NCBI RefSeq assembly: GCF_000756305.1
Contig: NZ_JRFE01000016.1
Coordinates: forward strand, 217,132 to 281,131
DNA length: 64,000 nt
Reading direction: 5' to 3'
Source: Myxosarcina sp. GI1
GTDB taxonomy: Bacteria; Cyanobacteriota; Cyanobacteriia; Cyanobacteriales; Xenococcaceae
Shown: positions 55,133 to 64,000 of the stretch, piece by piece
Layout: each line of letters opens with the position of its first letter
Numbering within the stretch: the first letter of the stretch is position 1
The notes under the pieces: generated by a model
What the model was told of the DNA's origin: nothing
Database searches by the model: none
The model's input: the letters and a program-made list of their open reading frames with translations, nothing else
Made by a program: the position numbers and the translations under genes

Positions 55133-57505
55133 ATGATTATTGAAGACGACGAACTTAGAGATTTATACAAAACTTCCAGCAGCGAACATTTGCAAAAGCT
55201 AGAAGCAGAACTAATGCAGTTAGAAAAAAATCCTCAAGATACTGCGGCTTTAGAAGAATTCTTGCGGGAAGCGCATACTTTAAAGGGCGATTCGCGAATG
55301 TTGGGCTTGAATGACATTGAAATGCTCGTTCATCAATTAGAAGATTGCCTAACTCAAGTCAAGCAGGGTGCAAGAGCGATCGATAGTCAATTATGCGATC
55401 GCCTGTATCAGGGGCTAGATGCGATCGATAAACTGGCTACCGAAGCGGTTACTGGAAAAGCGGCTAATGTCAATACTTTTGAGGTTTTAGCTGCCCTAAT
55501 TGAAGCAGAATCCTATGCTGCTAATTCGGACGAGTTAGTAAGTAGCGAACCAGACTTTGGCGGTGACAGTAATACCAAGGATGCTTTGTTCGACGATAGC
55601 AACTTGTTTGCAGATGATGAGGAGTTATTTAACGAAGCTGATTGTGGCTTAGAATCGTCCGATGACAGCCCCATTTTAGAGCTAAGTTCTGTTGAAAAAA
55701 CTTCACTCGTCTCGACATCAACTGCCGAACCTACTATTGCAGCAGTAGCCGATCGAGAATTACAAATTGATTCTATTCGAGTCGAACCTCGCAAGCTGGA
55801 TATCTTAATGACTCAGGCAAGCGAATTAGCTGTTGCCAAACTGCGTGTATCTCGCCAAACCTTTGAAATTGAAAAAATTTTCACTCTTTGGGAAGAATGG
55901 GAACAAAATGCTCGTAGAGATCGCCAGAAGTTGGCTCGTATCGAGAAATCCTTAACTAGAGAGCAGTTGTTACCGATACAGCATCTTTTTCAAAAGACTC
56001 AAGAACGTTTTGAGTATTTCGGTAACCTGATTGAAAGCCTGAAACTTAGAGCCGACGAAGATGTCGCTAGTTTGAGTATCATTGCCGAACAGCTAGAAGC
56101 GGGGATTCAAAATTTACGTCTGTTACCATTATCGACTGTATTTAATATCTTTAACCGCATGGTTAGAGATTTAGCCAAACAGCAACAAAAACAAATTGAT
56201 TTTATCGTCGAAGGTGCCGACACTAAAGCTGACAAACAAATTTTAGAAGCCATCAAAGATCCTTTGCTGCATTTAATCCGTAACGCGATCGATCACGGTA
56301 TTGAAACTCCTCAAGAAAGAGAGCGAAAAGGAAAAGCACCCACTGCAACTTTACGTCTTCAGGGCAAGCGTACTGGTAACAGTATTGTTATCGAAGTTAG
56401 CGATGACGGGCGGGGGTTAGATCTCGACAGCATCAAAAAAACCGCTCTGCGTAAAGGTATACATACCGAAGCCGAGTTAGCAGCCATGAGCGAGGAACGG
56501 GTGCGATCGCTAATTTTTGCCTCTGGGTTTTCTACGCGCACTAAAGTTAGCGAACTTTCTGGACGGGGTGTTGGCTTAGATGTAGTCCGTGCCAATATCG
56601 AAAAGCTCAAAGGGGCGATTGAAGTTAATTCTACACGCGATCGCGGCTGTCAGTTTCGCATTAGTCTCAACAATAGCCTTGCTACTACCAGCGTCATCAT
56701 CGTCGAAGTTGCCCAAACGGCATACGCCATACCGATAGAATATGTCCGTACCATGCGAATGGTATCGCGACAAGATATTTTCACCATCGAAGGTAGTCAA
56801 GCGGTTTCTTTTGAAGGTCAACCGATATCTATTTTTTGGTTAGCCGACATTTTGCAGCTATCCACTGTCGAAGAAATTCCAACGACTGGTATATCTAGTG
56901 ATGATTTTGCTTGTGTCATCGTGCAGGTAGGAAGCAACTACTTAGCTTTGGTTGTCGATCTTGTTGTCGAACGTCTAGATATTGTTCTCAAGCCTCAAAG
57001 TAAACTAGTCCGCAACATTAGAGGTATTTTAGGGGCAACTATTTTGGACAATGGCAACGTTTGTATGGTTCTTTCTCCTCCAGGTTTGATCGAAGGGCTA
57101 AAAAATACGTCTGTCGCTCCCAAACGTATCGAACAAAAGAGCAAAAAACAGCTTTTGCTCGTCGAAGATTCGATTATTATTCGCACTCAAATGAAACGTC
57201 TGTTACAAGGTGCTAATTATGAAGTAGCTATTGCTGTAGATGGAGCAGAAGGGTTCCAAAAACTGCAACAGGGAAATTTTGATGCTGTGGTTTCTGACGT
57301 TGAAATGCCTAACATGAATGGTTTTGAACTTACGACTCGAATTCGCCAATTAGAAGCATATAACGAACTGCCAATTATTTTGGTGACTACTCTAGCATCG
57401 GCAGAAGACAAGCGACGTGGTGCTGAAGCAGGGGCAAATGCTTATTTAACTAAAGGTGATTTTGACCAAAAGCTGTTGCTCGAAACTCTTCAAAGACTCG
57501 CATAA
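55133..57505 (+). CDS. cheA: Hybrid chemotaxis histidine kinase CheA-REC
   Basis: 790 residues. The Hpt domain (1-110) carries the phosphorylated His48 in LREAHTLKGDSRML. A long acidic linker (about 135-215) replaces a recognisable P2 domain. Dimerisation and ATPase parts follow (about 220-520; IRNAIDHGIETPQERERKG, SDDGRGLD, GRGVGLDVVRANIE), then a CheW-like domain (about 520-650). A receiver at the C-terminus (about 668-790) has its Asp at 722 (VVSDVEMPNMNG). It has the layout of PilL/PixL-type kinases of cyanobacterial type IV pilus systems. Confidence 0.95.
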   Translation: MIIEDDELRDLYKTSSSEHLQKLEAELMQLEKNPQDTAALEEFLREAHTLKGDSRMLGLNDIEMLVHQLEDCLTQVKQGARAIDSQLCDRLYQGLDAIDKLATEAVTGKAANVNTFEVLAALIEAESYAANSDELVSSEPDFGGDSNTKDALFDDSNLFADDEELFNEADCGLESSDDSPILELSSVEKTSLVSTSTAEPTIAAVADRELQIDSIRVEPRKLDILMTQASELAVAKLRVSRQTFEIEKIFTLWEEWEQNARRDRQKLARIEKSLTREQLLPIQHLFQKTQERFEYFGNLIESLKLRADEDVASLSIIAEQLEAGIQNLRLLPLSTVFNIFNRMVRDLAKQQQKQIDFIVEGADTKADKQILEAIKDPLLHLIRNAIDHGIETPQERERKGKAPTATLRLQGKRTGNSIVIEVSDDGRGLDLDSIKKTALRKGIHTEAELAAMSEERVRSLIFASGFSTRTKVSELSGRGVGLDVVRANIEKLKGAIEVNSTRDRGCQFRISLNNSLATTSVIIVEVAQTAYAIPIEYVRTMRMVSRQDIFTIEGSQAVSFEGQPISIFWLADILQLSTVEEIPTTGISSDDFACVIVQVGSNYLALVVDLVVERLDIVLKPQSKLVRNIRGILGATILDNGNVCMVLSPPGLIEGLKNTSVAPKRIEQKSKKQLLLVEDSIIIRTQMKRLLQGANYEVAIAVDGAEGFQKLQQGNFDAVVSDVEMPNMNGFELTTRIRQLEAYNELPIILVTTLASAEDKRRGAEAGANAYLTKGDFDQKLLLETLQRLA

Positions 57506-57644
57506 ATAACAATTACTATTTTTTAACGCTATGTATTACGACTTAATTCTAACCTCGGCTGGTGGCAAACCCCTAAGCTATAACAACTAAGCTTATTACT
57601 CGTTTCACTTATTCGCTATCTTAATTTACTAAAAAGGATTAACT

Positions 57645-58067
57645 ATGTCTCAAATTAAAGTTTTATTAGTTGAAGATTCTGCTGTTGCCATGAGCATTTA
57701 CGAAAACATGCTCGCTTCTTCTCCCCATATTGAGGTGGTAGGCAAAGCAGCAAATGGTAAAGAAGGAATGGCTTTAATTCCTCAAGTTAAGCCCGATGTA
57801 ATTTGTACTGACTTACAAATGCCCCAAATGGATGGTTATGAATTTATCAAACAGGTAATGGCAGCATATCCCGTACCTATTCTAGTTTTAAGCAACGCCG
57901 TCCAAAAAACTGATGTTGATAATATTTATGCAGCTATGAAGGCAGGGGCAGTAGATATAATGGCTAAACCCGCAGGTAATAATGACTCCGAAGCTGTTCA
58001 AAAAGAGTTGATTACCAAAATTAGAGTACTAGCTACTAAAAAAGTATCTGCCAAACCGCTTTCATAA
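57645..58067 (+). CDS. Stand-alone CheB-type receiver
   Basis: 140 residues. It is a full receiver (Asp56 in ICTDLQMPQMDG; DS near 11; Lys in IMAKPAG) that resembles the receiver of the CheB encoded just downstream more than classical CheY (shared patterns PHIEVVGKAANGKEG, ILVLSNAVQKTD). It ends with a 15-residue basic tail where CheB would pass into its linker. No methylesterase sequence remains between it and cheB. AAAAGGATT precedes its ATG. It may be a phosphate sink or a CheY made from CheB by duplication. Confidence 0.88.
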   Translation: MSQIKVLLVEDSAVAMSIYENMLASSPHIEVVGKAANGKEGMALIPQVKPDVICTDLQMPQMDGYEFIKQVMAAYPVPILVLSNAVQKTDVDNIYAAMKAGAVDIMAKPAGNNDSEAVQKELITKIRVLATKKVSAKPLS

Positions 58068-58168
58068 TTAATTGCAACGATCGCTAAGTTTGCCAGCCAG
58101 AAAAAATGGATGATGGCAGCTACAAACTAATTAAGTTGTCATTTCCTGTAGTTAGATACAAATAATTA

Positions 58169-59248
58169 ATGATCGAATTACCAATTAAAGTTTTATTGGT
58201 TGAAGATTCTCCAGTAGCTCTAAGTATATTGCAAAAAATACTTAAATCTTCTTCAGATATAGAGGTTGTCGGTACTGCAACTAATGGCGAGAAAGCATTG
58301 GAATTGATTCCCCAACTTCAGCCTAGAGTCATTTGTACCGACCTGTATATGAAAAAAATGGATGGTTTGGAATTTACCAAGCAGGTAATGTCAAAACATC
58401 CCCGTCCAATTTTAGTAATTAGCAATGCTGTAGCGGAACAAGATAGCGATAACGTTTTCCAACTTTTACAGGCAGGCGCGATCGATGTGTTTCCCAAGCC
58501 AACTACAGGTTTAATTTCTGACTACGAAAAAATTGGAACTAAGCTAGTTAATAAACTGAAGCTCATTGCCGGGGTCAAAGTTTTTACCAAGCGATCGATG
58601 CTTATTAGTGCGCCAACGCTGCCATCTATACTCGTTAGAGAAACAACTTCTGCTAAAACTGAATATCAAAGCACTACACGAATTAAAGCGATCGCCATTG
58701 GTGCTTCTACTGGTGGACCTCAAGCTTTACAAAAAATCTTGGCTTTACTACCTAAAAATCTATTTGTTCCAGTGTTTTGTACCCAGCACATTAGTCCTGG
58801 TTTCTTAAAAGGACTTGTTGACTGGTTGGCAGTCAAATGTCAGCTACCGCTAAAAATTGCTGTAGCGGGGCAATATCCCAACCCTGGAACTGTCTACTTC
58901 GCACCAGAAGGCAATCATTTAGAGCTAAATTCTGGTGGTAAATTTGTTTGTTCCGATCGAAGCAAAGTTGACGGTCACTGCCCTTCTGTTACCGCTAATT
59001 TTAAATCTGTAGCCCAATATTATGGCAAACATGCGGTAGGCATTTTACTAACTGGCATGGGTCGAGATGGTGCAGCAGGAATGCAGGCAATAAGTCAGGC
59101 AGGAGGTACAACTATCGCCCAAGATGAAAAAACCTGTATTGTTTTTGGCATGCCCAAAGAAGCGATCGCTTTAAATGCGGCACAATATGTTTTGCCTCTC
59201 CCAAAAATTGCGCCTTTTTTATTAGACAAGGTTTTAAAAAATAGTTAA
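58169..59248 (+). CDS. cheB: Chemotaxis methylesterase CheB
   Basis: 359 residues. Receiver (about 1-125) with Asp58 (VICTDLYMKKMDG), linker, and methylesterase domain with the catalytic triad complete: Ser180 in AIGASTGGPQAL, His207 in CTQHISPGF and Asp300 in TGMGRDGAAGM. CheB removes methyl groups from receptor glutamates when phosphorylated by CheA. It follows the lone receiver by 101 bases and precedes cheR by 30, so all adaptation functions are encoded together. Confidence 0.95.
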   Translation: MIELPIKVLLVEDSPVALSILQKILKSSSDIEVVGTATNGEKALELIPQLQPRVICTDLYMKKMDGLEFTKQVMSKHPRPILVISNAVAEQDSDNVFQLLQAGAIDVFPKPTTGLISDYEKIGTKLVNKLKLIAGVKVFTKRSMLISAPTLPSILVRETTSAKTEYQSTTRIKAIAIGASTGGPQALQKILALLPKNLFVPVFCTQHISPGFLKGLVDWLAVKCQLPLKIAVAGQYPNPGTVYFAPEGNHLELNSGGKFVCSDRSKVDGHCPSVTANFKSVAQYYGKHAVGILLTGMGRDGAAGMQAISQAGGTTIAQDEKTCIVFGMPKEAIALNAAQYVLPLPKIAPFLLDKVLKNS

Positions 59249-59278
59249 TAAATATCTCTTTTACACTCTAGCTTACCA

Positions 59279-60760
59279 ATGATTTCTAGTACAGAATTTG
59301 CGTTAACTAATTTGTTCGATCTCTTTGTGACTTCGATATGTCAATATACGGGATTGGTTGTAAAACCCGAAGATCGCCATAAGGTAGCTAGAGGTCTTTT
59401 ACAAAGGGTCGTAATGTTAAACTTCAAAACTCCAGAAGCATACTATCAGTATTTAGTCCCCAAGTCTTTTAAAAATAATTTTGAATGGCATCAAATAATT
59501 AGTTTTATAACTAATAACGAAAGCTATTTTTTTCGCGATCGTTCTCAAATAGAGCTTTTAAAAACTATTGTTTTACCAGAAATAATCAGCCGCAATCAAA
59601 AAGATAAAAAGCTGCGAATTTGTAGCGCAGGATGCTCTACTGGTGAAGAACCTTATACCTTAGCAATTGTTTTAAAAGAATTGCTACCTAACCATAAGCA
59701 ATGGAATTGTAAAATTTTAGGTATAGATATTGACGAACTAGCATTGCAAAAAGCTAGATCGGGCATATATCCTGAATGGTCTTTTAGAGGGGTAGAAAGA
59801 GAGATAAAGCAAAAATATTTTCATAAAAATAATCAGAGTTATTACCTCAATTCCGAGTTTAAAAATATGGTTGATTTTTCTCAAGTAAATCTGGTGGAAG
59901 ACAATTTTAGTCAACCCAGGCTTAATTTAAGAAACATCGATCTATTAATCTGTCGTAACGTATTTATTTACTTTAATAACGATGCAATCGCCAAGGTAAT
60001 AAACAAATTTTATGATAGTCTAGAACCTCTGGGATATTTAGTTACTGGACATACAGAAATTGCTATTCAAAACGTTAGTAAATTTCATATTCGAGTATTT
60101 AAAGAATCAATTGTCTATCAACGTCCTCAAACTGAAACCAAAGCAAGCGTGCATTCTAATAGTGCCGAATCTACAAAAAAAGCCAACTTTGAACTAACAA
60201 AAATAAATAGCGATCGAAACAATAATTTGTTTACGAGACAATCTCTAAATTCAAAACCTAAAATAAATAGCGGAAATCATAATTGTTCGACAACTAATCT
60301 CGCTTCTAAAACGACCGATATTAAAGCTATACTTCAAAAAACCAATTGTTCGATCCAACAAAAAAAATACGAGCTGGCTCTTACTGAATTAGAAAAAGTT
60401 ATTGCTCTAGAGCCAAACAATATAGAAGCCTATAACCAAATAGCAAAAATTAGCGTCGAGCTTCGCGAGCATACTAAAGCCATAGAATATTGTCAGAAAA
60501 TTTTACAAATAGAGCCTTTAGCAGTTTTTCCTCATTATCTGCTCGCTCAAATTGAAGAAGAAAAAGGAAATATAGTAGCAGCTAAAATGCTATTAAAGAA
60601 AGTCATTTATTTAGAGCCACTGTATGCAAATGCTTATTTAGATTTAAGCCAAATCTATCAAATTGAAGGAGATCGCCAGCGAGCCAAAGAAATGCAGCAG
60701 GCGGGTTTGAAGATTTTGAAAAAAACATCTGCCAAAAGTGAAGTTGAAAATAATAATTAA
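59279..60760 (+). CDS. cheR: Chemotaxis methyltransferase CheR with C-terminal TPR
   Basis: 493 residues. CheR N-domain (about 8-75), then the SAM-binding catalytic domain (about 78-275): TNNESYFFRD, ICSAGCSTGEEPYTLA, ILGIDIDELAL and LICRNVFIYF. A polar, Asn/Ser-rich linker (about 280-345) leads to three or so TPR units (about 350-480; ALTELEKVIALEPNNIEAYN and KAIEYCQKILQIEPLAVFPH). CheR methylates receptor glutamates with SAM. TPR-bearing CheR proteins occur in Frz- and Pil-type systems, where the repeats bind partners and limit methylation. Confidence 0.94.
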   Translation: MISSTEFALTNLFDLFVTSICQYTGLVVKPEDRHKVARGLLQRVVMLNFKTPEAYYQYLVPKSFKNNFEWHQIISFITNNESYFFRDRSQIELLKTIVLPEIISRNQKDKKLRICSAGCSTGEEPYTLAIVLKELLPNHKQWNCKILGIDIDELALQKARSGIYPEWSFRGVEREIKQKYFHKNNQSYYLNSEFKNMVDFSQVNLVEDNFSQPRLNLRNIDLLICRNVFIYFNNDAIAKVINKFYDSLEPLGYLVTGHTEIAIQNVSKFHIRVFKESIVYQRPQTETKASVHSNSAESTKKANFELTKINSDRNNNLFTRQSLNSKPKINSGNHNCSTTNLASKTTDIKAILQKTNCSIQQKKYELALTELEKVIALEPNNIEAYNQIAKISVELREHTKAIEYCQKILQIEPLAVFPHYLLAQIEEEKGNIVAAKMLLKKVIYLEPLYANAYLDLSQIYQIEGDRQRAKEMQQAGLKILKKTSAKSEVENNN

Positions 60761-61578
60761 AATTATAAATAAACAATAGTTTTTATTAGAAATCAAGTAA
60801 AAAAGTATCAACTCTAAATCAAAAATTGATGTTTTTAGTCGATCTGCTTTACAAAATATAATACAAAGATATTTTAATTCAGCTTCAATTTTCGATTTTG
60901 GTGTTTGCCGTTGAATAAGTATATTCTCTGATGTTTAACAAAGTTTATTCACACCTAACATTGTGTGATCTCAAACATTGTAAATTAAAGACTCTACAAA
61001 TAAAATAAAGCGGCATAATATCATTAACTAATTTTTATGAATTATAAGTAGTTTACTTGGTTGTCTGAGAGGTTTTCTGAAAAGTTCGATCGATTACATT
61101 AATGTCCCCTAAATCCACGGCACTTAATGAGGCGACGCAGGTTCGTCTCCCATGCCTCCACAAGACAAGCGACCCTGCTGATTTTTCGTCAGCGAAGGAA
61201 CGCGCGAATTGGAAGGTTATGGGAGCAAGCCAAGTATTAGAATGTCAAAAAAAATAACTTCTCAAGTGTCCTCTAAAATACCAAGTTACTAAATTAACAC
61301 TTAAAGCTGGCATCAAATGTCTTTACACAAAGTCAGACATTAGTATCTCATTAGATCGAATGGCAACACTCTATTACAATACAAACTTTTGCTCTTATTA
61401 AAAGACTTAAATAAATAACGAAATAATACATTTACTCCAACGAAATTGTGGCGGTCGAAGATTTAAATACATTTTTTATGAATAGCAATTTAACTGTATA
61501 TATTAATAAAAGTGAGACTAGTGCATACTGCTTTAAAATACTTCAGTCGAAAAACATGCTGCTCTCAAAAAAAATATT
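60761..61578. other. Large intergenic region between cheR and the histidine kinase
   Basis: 818 bases. Most is AT-rich with no gene. The exception is a GC-richer island at about 61076-61210, read best on the minus strand as an open stretch (ARSFADEKSAGSLVLWRHGR and onward to AVDLGDINVI). It contains the hairpin GCTGA-TTTTTCG-TCAGC (61177-61193). I read it as a dispersed repeat or the worn end of a mobile element, not a gene. Confidence 0.5.
61168..61205 (-). repeat. Dispersed palindromic repeat, copy 2
   Basis: The flanks AGCGACCC and GGAACGCGC match, on the opposite strand, the flanks of the palindrome at 26936-26980. The inner stem differs (GCTGA/TCAGC here, GCGTCTT/AAGACGC there), though both form hairpins. 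Confidence 0.55.
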
Positions 61579-64000
61579 ATGATGAATCTCATCAGTTTAT
61601 TGCAAAATAAAAAGTCAACGCCAAATTTAGCTAATAAACTCCGTTTTGCCTCAGTAACTCTACCTATTTTAGTAATTTTTATAGGCTTAATTGTTATTGT
61701 CGGTTGGAGCTTCGATCTGCCTAATCTAAAAAGTGTTTTGTCAGGTCGGGTAACTATGAAAGTTAGCACCGCGCTAGGCTTTATTATAAGTAGCATTTCT
61801 ATTTTGCTTTGGCATTGGCAACAAACTAATCCCTCGCACCAGACTAAAAACAATAAAAATTCTTCAGTTTCTGTTTACCTGTATTTGTTGCCATGTTTAT
61901 TAATTGTATTTACGCTTTTAACCTTATTTGAATATGGTTTTCAGGTAGATTTAAATACTGATTGGCTTTCTTTTCCCGAGAATTCTAATGCCGTAGATGC
62001 AGTCGTTCGTGGCAGAATGTCTCCTAATACGGCTTTGTGTTTTTTCTGGATTAATGGCGCGATTTTGCTCTTAATAAACAGATATTATCTTGCTCTACAG
62101 TTATTAGCAGTTACTGTTATAGCGATCGCACTAACATCGATAGTCGGTCATGTTTACGATCTTTCCTGGTTTTATGGGTTGAACTCTGGAACGGGAATGG
62201 CTATTCATACCGCCATTAGTTTTATGCTACTTGGTGTTGCTTTGTTGGCAACTCATGCAGACAAGAAATTAATGAGAGTTATTACTATTGATGAAGCAGG
62301 GGGTCTGATGGCGCGATGGTTGCTTCCATTGGTGACTGCCGTGCCACTATTTTTTGGCTGGTTTTTTTGGTCGAAATTTATCGAAAATAACATTGCCTTT
62401 GAAACCAGAATTGCCCTGAGAACTATAGTAGAAATTATAATTCTAGATGGCATAGTTCTTTGGACTGCTAATAAATTAAATCAAATCGATCGCCAGAGAC
62501 ATAAGTTAGATCGAGAACTCAAAGAAAACGAACAGCAATTGCGTTTGGCTTTCGATCGCGCCGTAATTGGCAAAGCATTAGCATCAATAGATGGAAGATT
62601 TATTAAAGTCAATCCCGCTTTTTGCAAATTACTTGGTTATAACGAATCCGAATTATTACAACTATCAATTCAGGATATTACTTACCTTGAAGATTTTAGT
62701 ATTAATTCAAATTACAACCAAGAGTTATTAGCAAATAAGCTCGATTCCTATCAAATCGAAAAACGTTATGTTCATAAATCTGGTCGTATAGTTTGGGTTT
62801 CTCTTGGTGTTTCTTTAGTAAGAGACGAGATAAATAGACCTAAATATTTCGTCGGTCAAATGCAGGATATTACCGAACGCGTACAAGCTGAAACAGAAAT
62901 TGTGCAACTTAACGAAGAGCTAGAAGCTAGAGTCAAACAACGGACTAGCGAACTAGAAACTGCCAATCAGTCCCTTAAATTAGAAATTGTCGAGCGTCAA
63001 AAGACTGAAGATGCTTTACGTTCTAGCATGGCAACCAATCGAGCTTTATTAAATGCCATTCCCGATTGGATGTTTCGCTTGAACAACGCAGGTACATTAA
63101 TTAATTTTCAAGCTCCTAGAAATACTCGTATTCCCTCATTTTATAAAAAAATTACGGGCAAGAAATTGGATGAAGTATTGCCTAAAGAAGTAGCCACAGT
63201 ATTGATGAATGGAATTAAAACAGCATTGGGTAGCAACAAAGTTCAAGTTTGTGAATATCAATTAAAAAGAAAAACTAAAATTAAAGATTATGAAGCTCGC
63301 ATTGCTGTTAGCGGTTGCCAGGAAGTGATGGCAATCGTGCGTGATATTACCCAACGCAAACAGGTAGAAAAAAATATTCTTACCTCACTAGAGCGAGAAA
63401 AGAAACTCAACGAACTCAAAACACGTTTTGTGACTACCACCTCTCATGAGTTTCGCACTCCCCTAGCTTCAATTTTGTCTTCTTCTGAGTTACTCGAACA
63501 CTACGGTCATAAGTGGACTGATAACAAGAAATTAAACCATTTACATCGCATTCAAACCTCAGTCAAACACATGACTGGTTTATTAAACGATGTCTTGCTA
63601 CTTGGTAAAGCTGATGCGGGTAAATTAGTGCTAAATCCTGCCAAGTTCGATTTACATCAATTTTGTCAAGAATTGATAGAAGAAATAGCATTAATTTCCC
63701 CAACTCATCAAATTATCTTTAGTCAGGATGGTTGTTTAAGTAATGAAAAGCAGTTGGCTGTTGATAATGAAGTTTCAGTACCTGCTGCTGAAACTTCAGC
63801 GTTTGTTTGTATGGATGAAAAATTACTACGTCATATTCTTACTAATTTGCTTTCTAATGCCATTAAGTATTCACCTGATAGTGACAAAGTGTATTTAGAT
63901 GTCACCTGCGAAACCAAACGAACCGTATTCTGCATTCGAGATACGGGGATTGGTATTCCAGCAGAAGAACAAGAGTGTCTATTTGATTCTTTTCATCGCT
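61579..64000 (+). CDS. Membrane-bound PAS sensor histidine kinase, partial
   Basis: The first 807 residues; the gene runs off the right edge. ATG at 61579 or 61582. About seven hydrophobic helices occupy residues 1-315, an N-terminal sensor I cannot assign to a named family. A PAS domain with PAC follows (about 325-450), then a coiled coil (EELEARVKQRTSELETANQS), a second PAS-like domain (about 485-600), HisKA with His in TSHEFRTPLASIL near residue 628, and the start of the HATPase (NLLSNAIKYS; RDTGIGIPAEE). It is on the same strand as the che genes but 818 bases away, so not clearly part of that operon. A further receiver may lie beyond the window. Confidence 0.88.
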   Translation, partial: MMNLISLLQNKKSTPNLANKLRFASVTLPILVIFIGLIVIVGWSFDLPNLKSVLSGRVTMKVSTALGFIISSISILLWHWQQTNPSHQTKNNKNSSVSVYLYLLPCLLIVFTLLTLFEYGFQVDLNTDWLSFPENSNAVDAVVRGRMSPNTALCFFWINGAILLLINRYYLALQLLAVTVIAIALTSIVGHVYDLSWFYGLNSGTGMAIHTAISFMLLGVALLATHADKKLMRVITIDEAGGLMARWLLPLVTAVPLFFGWFFWSKFIENNIAFETRIALRTIVEIIILDGIVLWTANKLNQIDRQRHKLDRELKENEQQLRLAFDRAVIGKALASIDGRFIKVNPAFCKLLGYNESELLQLSIQDITYLEDFSINSNYNQELLANKLDSYQIEKRYVHKSGRIVWVSLGVSLVRDEINRPKYFVGQMQDITERVQAETEIVQLNEELEARVKQRTSELETANQSLKLEIVERQKTEDALRSSMATNRALLNAIPDWMFRLNNAGTLINFQAPRNTRIPSFYKKITGKKLDEVLPKEVATVLMNGIKTALGSNKVQVCEYQLKRKTKIKDYEARIAVSGCQEVMAIVRDITQRKQVEKNILTSLEREKKLNELKTRFVTTTSHEFRTPLASILSSSELLEHYGHKWTDNKKLNHLHRIQTSVKHMTGLLNDVLLLGKADAGKLVLNPAKFDLHQFCQELIEEIALISPTHQIIFSQDGCLSNEKQLAVDNEVSVPAAETSAFVCMDEKLLRHILTNLLSNAIKYSPDSDKVYLDVTCETKRTVFCIRDTGIGIPAEEQECLFDSFHR

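Overview
The window comes from a cyanobacterium. The evidence is the dense scatter of the octamer GCGATCGC (HIP1), the ndhC-ndhK-ndhJ operon, carboxysome shell genes ccmK3/ccmK4, a SphR-SphS-PhoU phosphate module beside an SLH/OprB porin, and a type IV pilus style chemosensory cluster. The DNA is AT-rich with many GTG/TTG starts. No rRNA, tRNA, CRISPR array, prophage or intact insertion sequence was recognised. Genus cannot be fixed from this stretch.

Layout. 1-3.3 kb: 5' end of an ACT-domain malic enzyme, a TrkA/RCK protein, and a DUF3124 lipoprotein coupled to a CPA1 cation/proton antiporter. 3.5-8.3 kb: orphan ParA, an SDR oxidoreductase divergent from a frameshifted LysR remnant, a DUF3754 membrane protein, a GAF protein and msrA. 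8.3-20.9 kb: housekeeping genes (NYN protein, metG, PlsC-like acyltransferase, two alpha/beta hydrolases, ilvH, infC, recJ, an LCP-family protein, mobA, an MnmC-like methyltransferase). 21.2-24.9 kb: an HD-GYP response regulator with altered metal ligands, ExbB, TonB (no ExbD) and a membrane-anchored response regulator with no output domain. 25-34.9 kb: ABC-F ATPase, small conserved proteins, ccmK3-ccmK4, purS-purQ-glycosyltransferase-glutaminyl cyclotransferase, and an Fpg/Nei glycosylase. 35-39 kb: a helical protein, ndhCKJ and a cysteine desulfurase.

39.3-45.8 kb is a phosphate-response locus: sphR, sphS, phoU, a porin and pstS. Arrays of 8-bp units repeating every 11 bp, resembling cyanobacterial Pho boxes, lie upstream of both the porin and pstS. 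A short ORF with a strong ribosome site overlaps the phoU start.

46-49.5 kb holds an MFS transporter, a DnaJ-TPR-membrane fusion and a small conserved protein. 49.8-60.8 kb is a complete same-strand chemosensory cluster: DUF4388-REC, a two-domain CheW, two tandem receptors, a hybrid CheA, a lone CheB-type receiver, CheB and CheR-TPR. A large membrane PAS histidine kinase follows and is cut by the window end. The adaptation pair CheB/CheR, two HAMP-less receptors with different sensors, and a split-off CheB receiver make this cluster the most interesting system here.
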